DNA of 64,000 nucleotides, taken from contig NC_090291.1 of assembly GCF_037392515.1 (NCBI RefSeq), forward strand, positions 2,382,501-2,446,500, given 5' to 3'. Made by a program: the position numbers and the translations under genes. Under the pieces are notes generated by a model. The model saw only the letters and a list, made by a program, of their open reading frames with translations, was not told the DNA's origin and made no database searches. This stretch comes from Haliotis asinina (Eukaryota; Mollusca; Gastropoda; Lepetellida; Haliotidae). This document shows, one piece after another, positions 11,535 to 23,676 of the stretch; position 1 is the first letter of the stretch; every line of letters begins with the position of its first letter.

Positions 11535-12370
11535 GTAAGGTCACACTGTGAATCTAGGCGTAAACACAGCACTGTTCTGTACATTCACAGCCAGCTCTGG
11601 GATATAGGTAATCCCACTAGGACATACCTGAATCTCAATGATGCTAGCTCATCTCCTCTCACATCATCATGGTTGACATACACGAGTAACATCTAGGCCA
11701 GGTGGCAGAGTTTGAAAATTATCACCGTTGGAGGACAGATTCATTTGAAAAGCAAGCGCTGTTCAGGAATTACCAGCAGATACTTGTCCTCTCCCAGTGT
11801 GTCAAAAATCTTAAGGAATAAATCTGGACTTATACATGCGGTCATGTACTACTAAACGCATTTGTGGACTAATCGGTTATTTTCATATTGCCACAATTAT
11901 TTTGTATGCCATTTACATCGGTTACACAAGAATATGGAACATGGATGGTCCTTAGACAGGACTACATACAGAGAATCCAGCCTGTAACCATCCCAGACTA
12001 ATTGTCCGTTAAAACTGGATTAACGAATCTGTCATGTGAATATGGCGGTGAGTGTGTGTCTCTGATTCTTCCACACGTTTTCAAGTATTTGAATACGGGG
12101 TATCAGAACACTAGATGAATTTGTCCTGAGGGTACAAAATGTTGGTTTTCAAAGTTACACGTTTATAGAAAGAAGAAAGTGTCCAACATTCAAACCAAGT
12201 GAATCCTGATCAATGTGCAGGTGTTTACCACCGATTGAGCACACAGTCTGGTACACGGGATCTATGTCAATTAGCATATCATATGTATGTAAAGCTTATT
12301 TACATCATACGTGGAGTATCCTTTATCATAGCTTTTCGCGAGATAACACGCACGTCATCGAAACGAGAAA
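11535..12370. other. Non-coding, nothing recognised
   Basis: No supported exon, RNA gene or repeat copy. Confidence 0.45.
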
Positions 12371-12525
12371 GTGAGTATGGTTTTACGCAACGGGAACCAC
12401 CAGAAATGGGCTTCACATACTGTACAGTGGAGGAGCGGGGCGGGGGGGGGGGGGGGGGGGGGTCGAACCCGGGTCAGCCGTGTGCCGAATGGACAATTTA
12501 ACCATTTGGCTACCCACTGACCCTC
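12371..12525 (-). repeat. SINE family A with a 21-base poly-G tract
   Basis: The tail (GTGAGTATGGTTTTACGC), middle (CACCAGAAATGGGCTTCACA) and head complement (GGTCGAACCCGGGT...TAACCATTTGGCTACCCACTGA) of family A are present. Between middle and head, at 12,442-12,462, an uninterrupted run of 21 G replaces the usual GTGGGGAATC. The exact run length may be unreliable in the assembly. Confidence 0.85.
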
Positions 12526-13050
12526 ATCATCCAAATAAATGACAATATGACTTGTGAGCAATTTGAGCAGGTCTCCACCGCTATTATCGGGGTCTGAAAT
12601 AGAGAGGTTTCACTTCATCCTGTTTCTATCGGGGGCCTTGATGACGTTGTGTTGAATTCATACGATACATCACTGATGTTACCAGATCTGCAGTTATCTC
12701 CGGACAGACGGTTCTGGTGACCCGCCAAAGCCAGTCGAGATCTACTGGAGGCTACATGCGTGTCACCTACACTGATAAAGAAGGCTGTGCTCGTACACTG
12801 TACGATGAACGAGTGTACTTACGCTGGTTGGGGAGACAATAATGATGGACTAGCGTGTCCCTGTGCACAATGGATGATAGCCTGGACTGGCACGGTATCG
12901 TCATTGAGACGTGTTAGTACTTGGGTATCTACAGAAACAGCGTTAGCCAGAGATAGGCTACCGTCGTACACACAGATATACCTTCATTTAACAGACAGGG
13001 CAGTGGTATATTGACTGCAGACGTGTACACTGAACGGGGATCCTGTTTAC
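12526..13050. other. Non-coding, nothing recognised
   Basis: An 84-codon open frame at 12,760-13,014 has no splice, domain or composition support. Confidence 0.45.
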
Positions 13051-13199
13051 ATGAGTGAGTATGGTGTTTGGTCACTTTTTGAAATATTCCAGTAACATCA
13101 TGGAACACCAGTAACGGGCTTTATACATTATACCCATTTAGGGAATCGAACCGGCTCTTCGATGTGACGTGAGAACGTTTTTACCACTAGGCTACCGCA
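13051..13199 (-). repeat. tRNA-derived SINE, family A
   Basis: Near full length: tail complement ATGAGTGAGTATGG, middle CACCAGTAACGGGCTTTATAC, B-box complement GGGAATCGAACC and A-box complement TTTTACCACTAGGCTACCGC. It is diverged throughout. Confidence 0.85.
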
Positions 13200-15480
13200 A
13201 TATGGAAGCGTCAGCAGTGGGATTCAACTATCAGATTAGAAATGCCCTTTAGAGGGGCACAACAGCATTGTTAGAAGGGATGGCACGTCAGGAGCCGTGT
13301 CCATTATTTGGTCGGGTGGCCCAGATTGGACCACTGGTCAGTACTCTGTGAAAGGGCACATGCCTCTGTGTGTCACTGTCCTGTAGACGGGCCCTTGGTT
13401 CTATATCCGGTATTGGTGCCCGATATTGGGTTGATGTCTTCCACATGAGGATTCAATGAAACATTCTGAGGACAATAAACTCCTCTTGCTGTAAGTTTTT
13501 AGTCGACCCTCACATGGCAAATTACGGATAATGCGAACTAAGATTGATGGTCCTTTTAATTATATAGTTTACTTTCAATGTAAACTGCCCTATATATAGT
13601 TTCACATTCCACACACACAGCGATACTGACATATGCTAGACCAGATAGCCTTACGTAGATCTTTACTCGACATTATTAGGACACAAGACTATTTGTGAAA
13701 CTATATTGTCCCATATTGGACATACATGACCAAATACCATTCTTCCAGCACAAAAGACGAGAACCGCCTTGTAATCATCCCCTATTTGTGATCCTGGAGT
13801 GGTCATTACTCTGTCTGATACAACACAAATCTCCTTGTGCCACTGACTCGTCAGGTCGTCCAGATTCTCAGGTCTGTTTACCTATCGTCAACCCTTATAC
13901 AACAACGCACGTCGACCTTGTGGTTCTAGCCAGTCAGGGGCTCTGAGAAGCAACCCCTGTCAGTATTACACGGGAGGGGTTTTAAGGTCGCTTTCAATCC
14001 CAAGTACAGGAAGTACATTGTCCGACAGCAATAATAGACCGCTCCACTATCTCAGTCAGTATGAGTACAGGGCCCTGTTAACAGACATGGAATCGGTGCC
14101 CAGAATGGACCAATATGACACTAGGAGGATACATGTCTTAGTAATCGAGATATCTCCATTGTATATAGAGCTCTTTCGAGAGCAGGTACTCGTGTCATCT
14201 CGTTGTTCAGGTGATGTATTGGGTGATTGCCCAGCCTGGCTGTTGGGCCTACTAAACAGCACTGAACAGGTTTAATACTAATTTAAGTCCACATATGGCT
14301 CACGGTTGTGTATCATTTTCAGCTATGGATCGGCTGACAGCTGTAGCTACCCGTCTGGTGTTCCGCACCCGGCTGTCACCTAACAGTACACCGAGTCACC
14401 ATGTGCCCGGTGACATAACTCAATAATCTCACGACGCATTACAGTAATAACAGACCGCTGTCCACCTGTAGCGTTAGTGTATTGATTACAGGTGAGCCAC
14501 AGTTGAAAGCTACATTACTGTCTACTCTACGAGATGTGACCCGGGTGTAAATTATGAGATTACAAAGATGGAGGCACGTTTAGCCTACCTTGTCGTCTGC
14601 TTGTATCCGCTCCACCCGCTGTCGTCTGCTACGCTCGCTGCCTACACGCGATTGTCGCGCGATATTTAGGTCAGGTTATAAGCGATATAGTAGCTGAAGG
14701 GTCATATCCGTGGCACGAGATCTGTGAATACACTGAGTTGTTGTCCTTAAAAGCACACAGTGTTTGTATTATATTTATCAAAACTGGCTTTCCCTGTTCG
14801 CACGGAGCGCGGGAGGACAGAGGTCAGTAAGCGCTACAGGCGCAACAGGACTTGATTGGACAATAGACTTGGAAACACAGAGTTTGAACTTTACCTCGAA
14901 CTGTTACCAATCTCGAAGTTCCCTATCTTCACCTGTATATGTAAACCTGTATTACCTCATTTGTGACGAGCCCCCCGAAGCATCCTGCCTGATCTCAGGA
15001 CTCTGTGCGTCTTCAGTAAGAATAATGAGAACCGGAGGAGACAATGTCTGACGTGACTTAACTGGGCCCTGCTCTTCATATGAAGGACTGATCTGTCAAG
15101 TCAACGCCGTTATATATAGTCTGTGATACAGATGGCTACAGTCCCGCGTAAATCTGTAATTTGTTATTCTCCATACATTGTACGTTTTAATGTGCTAACT
15201 GTCGAAATGTAAACCAAGGGGAGCATGCATGTCCTGTCCGACATTTTGAATTTGAGTTTTATCGCTCTAGTTTTTGACTCCATGTTTGGTCGGTATTAAG
15301 TGACAAGGCATATGTGAAGGAAATGTAGATATCCTAAATCGATGCTATATAATTACACACTGTTAACTGAACTTGGTCGGGGACAGCTAGTGTGGACAAG
15401 GCGAGGTCGTGTCATGTGATGACTATAAATGTCACCATAATGTCAGTTCAGAATGAGTAAACGTCAGTCAGTGATAGACA
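13200..15480. other. Non-coding, nothing recognised
   Basis: Several open frames of 68-95 codons occur here (for example 14,018-14,275 and 14,764-15,051). None has domain, splice or composition support. Confidence 0.45.
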
Positions 15481-15710
15481 CTGAATACTGTTTTACGCTC
15501 CTTTTACAAATATACCAGGCAATTCATGCTGGGTGACTACAGGGCGGTTACAAATATACCAGGCAATTCACGCTGGGTGACTACAAGGCGGTTACAAATA
15601 TACCAGGCAATTCACGCTGGGTGACTACAAGGCGGTTACAAAATGGAAATTTTGGAAATGGAAAAATGGAATTCTGTGTACGTGGGGAATCGAACCTTTT
15701 CTTCATATGA
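15481..15710 (-). repeat. SINE family A remnant split by a 44-bp triplication
   Basis: A decayed family A copy: the tail GAATACTGTTTTACGCTCCTTTTA is at 15,484 and the head remnant GTGGGGAATCGAACCTTTTC lies near 15,690. Between them a 44-bp unit is repeated three times at 15,506-15,549, 15,550-15,593 and 15,594-15,637 (ACAAATATACCAGGCAATTC plus 24 bases), with only two or three differences between units, so the expansion is much younger than the SINE. Confidence 0.8.
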
Positions 15711-15717
15711 CTCGCGG

Positions 15718-15866
15718 AGGTCCGGGGTAGAATAGACCTTCAGTAACCTGTGCTTGCCTTAAAATGCATCTCTTCTACTTATAAGAGGCGACTAATGGGA
15801 TTGGGTAGTCAGGCTCGCTGATTCGGTTGATACATGTCATCGGTTCTCAGTTGCGCAGATAGATAC
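15718..15866 (+). repeat. SINE family B, 5' part
   Basis: The 5' portion of the longer (about 250-bp) family B. It starts GGTCCGGGGTAGAATAGACC, passes through TAAGAGGCGACTAATGGGAT and CAGGCTCGCTGATTCGGTTG, and stops at TTGCGCAGATAGAT before the usual middle and tail. Confidence 0.8.
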
Positions 15867-16808
15867 AGACCGTTGACCCAGCAGTTAACAGAAACATTGT
15901 CGTATCTATGTGTGGGTCTATACTATTAGTTTCAGTCCTCAAGTTCAACATTCCCTCCAGATCTTGTCTGGGACTAGATCATGATCTGAGAGTAACAAAC
16001 ATCAACCAAGCTAGCCATGTTGGAATCATGTCTGTGTGTCCTGTCTGATAACACCGAACACAGAGAATGTGTTTACCTGTACACGTGAATCTGGCGTACA
16101 TGACGTTGCGACGTAACGTTGTCAGACGCCCATGTCGGGGCAGTTAGTGGGGATTAACATTCTGCCACGAGCTACTACAAGACACACATCTCTTTGACTC
16201 CCAGCACGAATCAACAAAATATTCCGCGTTCATTCGACTGCCGTAAACAAATACCCAAATAAATACAATGTGTTTACTACAAACAGTTTGACAGAAAATA
16301 CAAAGAATGTCAACATAAGTAGGCAAGTCGGTGAGTGAGTACGTAAATATTGTTGTATGACGCACCAGCCGTATCCAGGTTGAGCATTGACGTTGACCAG
16401 TCAAATGATGGACGAAAGCATAGGGCGGACTCGGAGTGGACGTGAGCGCTACCATCAAACAATGACAGTTCCATAAACCGCTTATTCAATAACAACGTTG
16501 AATCCTCGACACCGGACCTGTGACGTGTATTATGACACCGTTGACACCAGAGACAGTTTGTAGATTCATGATTATGTATACATGGCACAACAAGAGGATT
16601 ATGTGTGGGTTGTGTTACAGCGGGATAGAGGCTGTAAGACTCAACTCGAAATTTCTTTTCTCTTTTGTTGCTTTTCATTTTGTTATTAATGTAATATTTT
16701 TGTATATATTAGAAAATTTACATTTGGATTATTACACTGACCTCGCTGGTGCATGACATTATTTCACTGTGGGAATACTACGAACAACAAACACCCAGAG
16801 GATTCGGT
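15867..16808. other. Non-coding, nothing recognised
   Basis: Overlapping open frames of about 100-120 codons on the minus strand at 16,144-16,678 show no domain or splice support. Confidence 0.45.
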
Positions 16809-16948
16809 GTGAGTGAGTATTGTTTTATGCCTTCTTTTAGCTATTTCCCAGAAATATTACAGCCTGACACATTGTACCCTTGCCGGGAAAAGAACCCGGT
16901 TCTTCGTCGTGAGGAGCAAGCGCTTTAACCACTACGCTATCCGCTCAG
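16809..16948 (-). repeat. tRNA-derived SINE, family A
   Basis: Tail complement GTGAGTGAGTATTGTTTTAT, B-box complement AAAAGAACCCGG and A-box complement CGCTTTAACCACTACGCTA. The CACCAGAAATGGG middle is shortened. Confidence 0.85.
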
Positions 16949-17127
16949 TATGACGGTTGTTTTACGCCACAGAAACATTCGGGTTATACCACGGCTACCT
17001 GAGGTAAATAAACTTTAACCAATGGTTGATAGTGTGAGCAACAATCAAAGCTGTGATAGCATGACCAATATAGCATGGTAAGATGACATCTCAGACAGTT
17101 ATGTGACAACATGATTGTATACTTAGT

Positions 17128-17285
17128 TTGTTATTAACGCCCTATGTAGCCATTTTCCAGGGGTCTGCAGTTTACGGTTTTGAGCCAGAAATTCAAGTGA
17201 CTGACGTCATGAGCATCGATCTACCCGATTAGGATACGATAACATGCATCAAACAAGTCAGCGAGCATGACCACCGTCTCGTGGA
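17128..17285 (-). repeat. SINE family B copy
   Basis: A degenerate family B body: a decayed tail at the low-coordinate end, then CATGAGCATCGATCTACCCG and CAAGTCAGCGAGCATGACCACC. Its 5' end runs into the tandem array that follows. Confidence 0.75.
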
Positions 17286-17301
17286 CAAGAATGGTTTGCT
17301 G

Positions 17302-17508
17302 TAGACCAATTGTAACCCGAGTCTTCGCGGAGAGACAAATACGGGTAGACTAATTCTATCCCGGATCTTCGCGGAGAGACAAATACGGGTTGCCGTTGAC
17401 CAATTCTAACCCGGATCTTCGCGGAGAGACAAATACGGGTAGACCAATTCTAACCCGGATCTTCGCGGAGAGACAAATACGGGTTGCTGTAGACCAATTC
17501 TCACCCGG
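17302..17508. repeat. 44/50-bp tandem array grown from a SINE 5' end
   Basis: About 4.5 near-identical units of AGACCAATTCTAACCCGGAT + CTTCGCGGAGAGACAAATAC + GGGT, some with a six-base extension (TTGCTGT). The unit closely resembles the 5' terminal piece of family B (ATTCTAACCCGGATCTTCACGG) and lies exactly where this neighbouring minus-strand copy should end. Confidence 0.85.
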
Positions 17509-18287
17509 CACAGATCATTTCTAACCCTGATGTTCACCTGCCGTTTGAACGAGAACAGGTATAATAATCAAAGGCCCTGGGGTTTGTTTGTCATATCTAA
17601 ATCAACATTTTCCAAAACACTGTAATTTTACTAATGTTCTACTTACATATTGCTAGTCTGTGAAGCCGGCAGTCTGGAGCAAGTCTTCTGTTTCCGACAC
17701 TTTACAAACAGGCCCGTTACTTGACACGTGAATTTAACTGTAATATGTGCCCCGAAACATCTCATTACTCAAACCGATCGAGCGTTAGTCTCACGTGATC
17801 TCAAGTAATATACAGGTGGGTAACAATCAGCTCTGAGGTGTGTTACTTTCAGCGTCCGGAGTTACAGGTAACGAGTGTATAATATACTCGTACAAGATTA
17901 GAATTACATGTAAGTAGTAGATTACTGTGTCATAGGATATCCTTTCACGAGTATCACGTGACCAGGAGCTGACACTGATGTGGTGTTACGAATGGAGTTA
18001 TGAATATGATTGATATGTACCCTTCGTGCTTCAACAGTAGTGACTGCTTGAAGCCATTTTGTTTTATATAACATTCCCTGACTGGCATGTGTCAACGCTA
18101 ATCAGCTGATGGGGGTGGAGGCGACATTACTTACCCTATTACAGGGATCATGTACCATTGAATCAAGTACTAATCAAATATGATAAGCATAATTCTTGAT
18201 AATGGGTTTATTTTTCCTGGATCCTGTTGTTGACGATAGATCCTCAGGGAGGATTTACATCGTAAAGGTAGCCTGCAGTTTAAAGCG
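17509..18287. other. Non-coding, nothing recognised
   Basis: No feature supported. Confidence 0.45.
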
Positions 18288-18352
18288 TGTAGGAATTCGA
18301 ACCGGGATTTTCGGCTTGACGAGCGAACGCTTTAACCGCTAGGCCACCCAAT
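18288..18352 (-). repeat. SINE family A, head fragment
   Basis: Only the promoter end survives: B-box complement GGAATTCGAACCGGG and A-box complement GAACGCTTTAACCGCTAGGC. It is truncated on the tail side. Confidence 0.8.
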
Positions 18353-20937
18353 GGGTAGCAACGGTAGTGTACCCATACATAGACTAACGATTAGCCTCTG
18401 AGTGTATAGTTTTGATTGTATCAAGTGGATCCATGTAAATTGAAAAGGGGTCCAAGGGAGACCAGATCGAGATAGCCATGAAGAAATCAAAACCCACTTC
18501 ATTTAAGGCTTTAGTATAGACTGTAGGAAAATAGCTTGGCTCGGGGACTGTGAGACAGATCAGCCCATACACAACACAACTTGTAGAGAACAGTGACATG
18601 TGACCTGTGACACGTGATCCGTCTATACACAAATACAACCCGGTCTACAGACAATACAATTCTCGGAGCAAATCCAACCCGATCCTATTTTCCAAGATTG
18701 CATATCTAATACGCCCCAATAAAAACTGGATATTCAACCCCAACCAGCAAATGTCTGTAGAAGAATGCCGGCGGATGCTGTGAGTGTTGATACCGAAGAT
18801 GTTAGATAACCACCTTTTAAGAGCGTTCCCACGCACTCGTATCACAAACATACCCCATACCCCCGTAACCCAATGTCAGGACACGATGTTTTTAACTCAC
18901 TTATACATCGTAAAGAGACAACAACCTGCTGTATGGAATTTTGGGCATATGAAGAGTGCAACATAACTGCCTGTTGACAGCGGGTATGTTATTTCAGCAG
19001 GGGATTGAATAAACTAGTTGTGTACCAAGATTAGGGACTGTGTTTGAAACGGGAAAATAATTTACTCGATTTGATTCAAAAATTTATCAATTATTATTTT
19101 TTCACGCCGAGGGTCACGCTAGAGGACTTTATCCTTCAACGTTGGGTGTGGAATCAGTAAACACAAGGAAACATGTTCACCTATTGCTTGTACAGTCTGA
19201 AAATCCATGTTGGCATGTTTGCAGCACCCCAACACACACACATATACACACACTTATCTCTCTATTTCTCTCTTCACCCTTCTCTCTATCTCTCTCCCTC
19301 TCTCTATCACTCCCCTCCCTCTCCCTCCATCGCTCTCTCTATTTGTCTCCCCTCGCGCTCTATCCCTTCTCCCTCTACCTATCTATCTCCGGTCTCCCTC
19401 TCCGCTCCGTGGCGCCGCCCTCCCACACACACACACCTCAGATCTCTCCCTATGGAGAACGCTAAATGTTAACTGCACATCTGTTTTCACCACATTCTGA
19501 TATATATCTCGGAGGAGACACAACATCGGGCTTCAGATGAGCCAAGCAGCTGTAAAACATAGCATCCTCATCTAAGACGTGTTCACATCTCAGTAACTTC
19601 ACCAGTCACATCTCGGTGTTGAATATTACCTCTCATCAATAAAGTATTCAGGAATACGCCCACCCGTTGCCATGTTGTGGGGTGCAGGATGTGCGGAATG
19701 TCTTTAACTAGCTTGTTTCGCTCAGAGCGTGTGTAGCAACATGTGAAATCACTGTGAACAGCGCAGTACAGGTAATGATGACACATAGGTAGAACGGGTG
19801 GAGAACGTATTATACAGAACTCTCAAGCAGGATCTATTCTCCAGTAATATAATTCATTTGACAAAAGAAACCGAGTCAATGACTTGTGTCTGACATTCAT
19901 GCTCCCTTGATGAAGTAGTTTCCACGTCAAATCTGGATTACCCACTACATGGCGGAGCATTGTCGGTACATATATAACACGATCGGGCTCGTCATTACAG
20001 GAGCGTAGCTGTACACTATTTCAACGGAGAGTCCGGGTGTGTATGAAAGTGAAAAAAAAACTGCCCATAACCCTTAGAAATGTAAAATAAAGTAGGGTTA
20101 ATCACACCATGTTAAGTGCATGTGATGAACAGAACAGAAGTTCATATTCTGTACAAGTCACCTGAAATGATACACAGAACATACAGTGAACTTTACTGAA
20201 CATCTACAGAACCCCCAAAGTTTCCAACAGACTTAATCTCATGAACGTAAGCGTTGATGTTACGTTGATGTTACGTCTACTATTCAAAAACGTGACAAAA
20301 GAAAAGAGCTGCGTATCTTTTGCGGTTCACTACACATGTATATTATTTTGCAAAACTGTACTAATTTTAGTATAATTGGATTATAATCACAATTCATAAA
20401 ATGAGCAAATTCGGCTCATTGTATTTGAGCAGTAGTAACTGGGGTAGACAGGTTTGACGTTGAGAAAAGAATGACGGACAGACAAGTGGAAAGTGGAACT
20501 TGTCACAGACATCTAAGTTACATAATGTACAGATTATGTTTTCGCATTATACGTTTCCTCAGCGCCCAGTTTTAATTGGAAGTCTGCGATTAGTTGTCAG
20601 CTGTGATTCAATACCAAGTAGCAATATTACGACGTATTCGCGAGAAGTGGACGGATCCCGCACCAACGGTGACACCCGTCACAAACACATGCAACGGCAC
20701 GTCAAATGGTCATCTCAAAAGCTCGCAAATAGGGAACTGCAGCAGACATTTGCTTTCTTATTTGTGCGAAAATAATTGGAATGTCTTCCGCAAATCTTCC
20801 ATGACATTTATTAATGTTTTACTGAGGCCTCGAAGACCGTAAAAATGACCAAATAACTTTTGAATTAGGCTCGTAGTCTCTGAGATCTTCATAGAAAGGG
20901 CACACTCGACTTTGTCTACAACGTTGTGAATGAGTGG
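18353..20937. other. Non-coding, with a CT-rich tract at 19,233-19,440
   Basis: Apart from a (CTCT)-rich low-complexity tract flanked by CACACA runs at 19,233-19,440, which opens three shadow frames rich in Ser/Leu/Pro, nothing is recognised. An open frame pair at 20,500-20,842 has no supporting feature. Confidence 0.5.
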
Positions 20938-21098
20938 AATGCGTTGGCTTTTACGCCGCTTTTAGCAACATTCCTGCAACATAACGTCGGGGGACACCAG
21001 AAACGGGCCTCATGCATTGTATCCATGCGGGAATCGAATCCGAGTCGTCGGCGTGACGAGGGAGCGCTTTAACCGCTAGGCCACCTCACCGCACCGCC
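20938..21098 (-). repeat. tRNA-derived SINE, family A
   Basis: One of the better-preserved copies: GCTTTTACGCCGCTTTTAGC tail complement, CACCAGAAACGGGCCTCATG middle, GGGAATCGAATCCGAGTCGT B-box complement and GCGCTTTAACCGCTAGGCCA A-box complement. Confidence 0.9.
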
Positions 21099-22993
21099 CC
21101 CCACCGCTGTGGAACATACCAGACAATGGAGTATGCCGGAGAGACCCGTCAAATCTCCGATTATCCGCGGTATTATGACTCAGTTATATTATTTATCTTA
21201 ATAATATCTTAATAATTACCTTCTGTTCATACAACTTTAATTGTCGTTTGATTTAATTATTCAGTTGATTGTTCTTCTTTTGTGGGTTATCATGTCATGA
21301 AAAGGAGAAATAATCAACCATATAATATATCGTGAAATTTGGTTACGTTGAAATTCACGTGCGACCGTTTATCTCTGCCTTGACAACGGTATCATTTACC
21401 CGGAGTAAGTTTAAGAAAAAGAGACCGCTTGGCTTTTACCTACTGCACAATATATAGATTAGAATATAGAAACTATTTAGATTAGAATATAGAACCTTCC
21501 AGGTATCGTTCAGTATCGACATATGATATTGCATGATGCTAGCCCATTCTATTTCAAATACCGTACATATCAAACGTTGTAAGACTCCTTCAATTTGGAA
21601 TTGAATAGACTAGATTAAAGAGAGGAATGTAGGGACTGATATACATGTAACATTCCCTATTTGTGATACGTATCCGTGAATGGTCCCAAACACCTGTTCA
21701 GTTTCGTTACAAACCACTACAAGGTTTTAGAAACGTATACCTGCTTTCAGTATTATAATGACAAAGGTCAAAGTGACCTGATAGACACTGCGGTGCGAAC
21801 GATGAAATATTTATAATACGGCAATGTTAACTTTCTCACGCTGACATCTGGGCGTCAGAATTATTTCGTTTAATTCAGAGCATGTTTTTAAACCAGCCTA
21901 TTCCAAACCCTAACAATACACTGTACAATACACGGATATTTGCTACACATGAAATATGTAAATTCTACATCAAACATGTTCGGAGGGATATGAGAGCATT
22001 AATCTACACATTTATGAATATTTAAATATGACATCGTAATAAAAAGATTTCAGATGTTAAACTACCCGTCAAGAACCAAACGCTGTCTTGTACAGGGAGA
22101 AAAAAGAAAGAAAAATATTTCACAGCTTTAGAAAAAACATCAACATACCTTTGAAATCGAATCCTGCATAATTTCCAGTTAAAAGCCGTGACAGGCTAGT
22201 CCGTGTATAAGCCGACGACCAAATGGAGAAATCGTTAGAGCACGATATAAGCTGAGAGAGATAAAGCCGTCTCTGTAACGTGATCAACAACTAGATACCA
22301 TCTCCCCGTTGCCCATATGTCGTGGTGATCCCAATGATGATTGAGGCTAGGTAGAATGCTTATTACATCTGGTGATCAACTATTTCTGGTCTGGTGTGTA
22401 TTGCCTTAATATATGAGGTCAGAAAGAAAGTTAGAAAAAACATGTTGTATTCCCCGGCAATTTGGGAAGATATACAAACTAAACACTCGCAACTCCCTAA
22501 TGCCTACCTGGATGTAGGTTCTGCGTGGCGAGAAACATATATCATGTGATGGTTTTATACAGACAACTACGAAACGTGGCGTGTCGCTTCGTAAAAGAGA
22601 ACGCTGAGGAAAGAAAGAGGGGTATATTTTCGTAGTTAAAGATGTAATTTAAGGCTTGAGTTACGTGTCTTGTTTGTTAATGGCGGAGGGTACACTACAG
22701 CATGGTGGTGTTGAAAGCATAATCCAGTAAGTTGTATGTTATTGCTTTGATTGTAACACCAGGGTTTTTATGCTAACACAGAGTAAGTATTTGACTCTAC
22801 CTGCACCGTAAAAGTTAACATGATAGTGCTCAGATAGAGATGTTTCTTCTCCAAACAATACTTGTTGCCATAAGACGTTGTTGGGTTTAATGACAACTGT
22901 TAATAACATTAACGTCTGATTACTTTCCTTGGTACCATAATATCCGTTTCTTGATGGCATGATAACCTAGATTAATGTCACAATAACGTTACT
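21099..22993. other. Non-coding, AT-rich
   Basis: AT-rich, with a short direct duplication of AGATTAGAATATAGAA near 21,457-21,496. No exon or element is recognised. Confidence 0.5.
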
Positions 22994-23400
22994 TGATGTC
23001 ATAATAACCTTTTCCAGATGCTATAAAACGTACAGTGTAGTCTGATGTCACAACAACGTAGCCTGATGTCATAATAACCTTTTCCAGATGCTATAAAACG
23101 TACAGTGTAGTCTGATGTCACAACAACGCAGGCTGATGTCATAATAACCTTTTCCAGATGCTATAAAACGTACAGTGTAGTCTGATGTCACAACAACGTT
23201 GCTTAATGTCATAATAACCTTTTCCAGATGCTATAAAACGTACAGTGTAGTCTGATGTCACAACAACGTAGCCTGATGTCATAATAACCTTTTCCAGATG
23301 CTATAAAACGTACAGTGTAGTCTGATGTCACAACAACGTAGGCTGATGTTATAATAACCTTTTCAAGATGCTATAATAACGTTCTTTGGTGTCATAATAA
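22994..23400. repeat. 70-bp tandem array with an internal half-repeat
   Basis: Five near-perfect 70-bp units starting at 22,994, 23,064, 23,134, 23,204 and 23,274, then a decaying sixth at 23,344. Each unit carries two related half-motifs, TGATGTCATAATAACCTTTT and TGATGTCACAACAACGT, so the unit is itself an older duplication. Diverged single half-motifs flank it on both sides (about 22,960-22,993 and 23,385-23,420). Confidence 0.9.
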
Positions 23401-23608
23401 CCGTTGCTAGATGTCAAAATATGAGTTCCTAATATCGTGATCAGGTAAATTGATGAATGGCCACTCCCAATATTGTAACTGACTGCATTAACCAATTGAT
23501 TCCATTATGTTTGTGAATACGTTCACGGCTGCTGTAAGCCATCAACGCAAGAGAGCAACCAGTGTTGGTTATAATGGCGAAACCTATTTATTTTGGCTTA
23601 AATGATAT

Positions 23609-23676
23609 GTGTGTGAGTTTAGTTTTACACCGCCTTTAGTAATATTCCAGCAATATCTCGACGGGGACACCAGAAG
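23609..23676 (-). repeat. SINE family A, tail fragment
   Basis: Tail and middle only: GTGAGTTTAGTTTTACACCG, AATATTCCAGCAATATCTCG and ACGGGGACACCAGAAG. The promoter head is missing. Confidence 0.85.

Noticed and set aside
14570..14650. Short minus-strand basic exon (RSRRQRVERIQADDK before GTAGGC)
   Set aside because: The donor is fair, but no convincing acceptor was found after the upstream in-frame stop.
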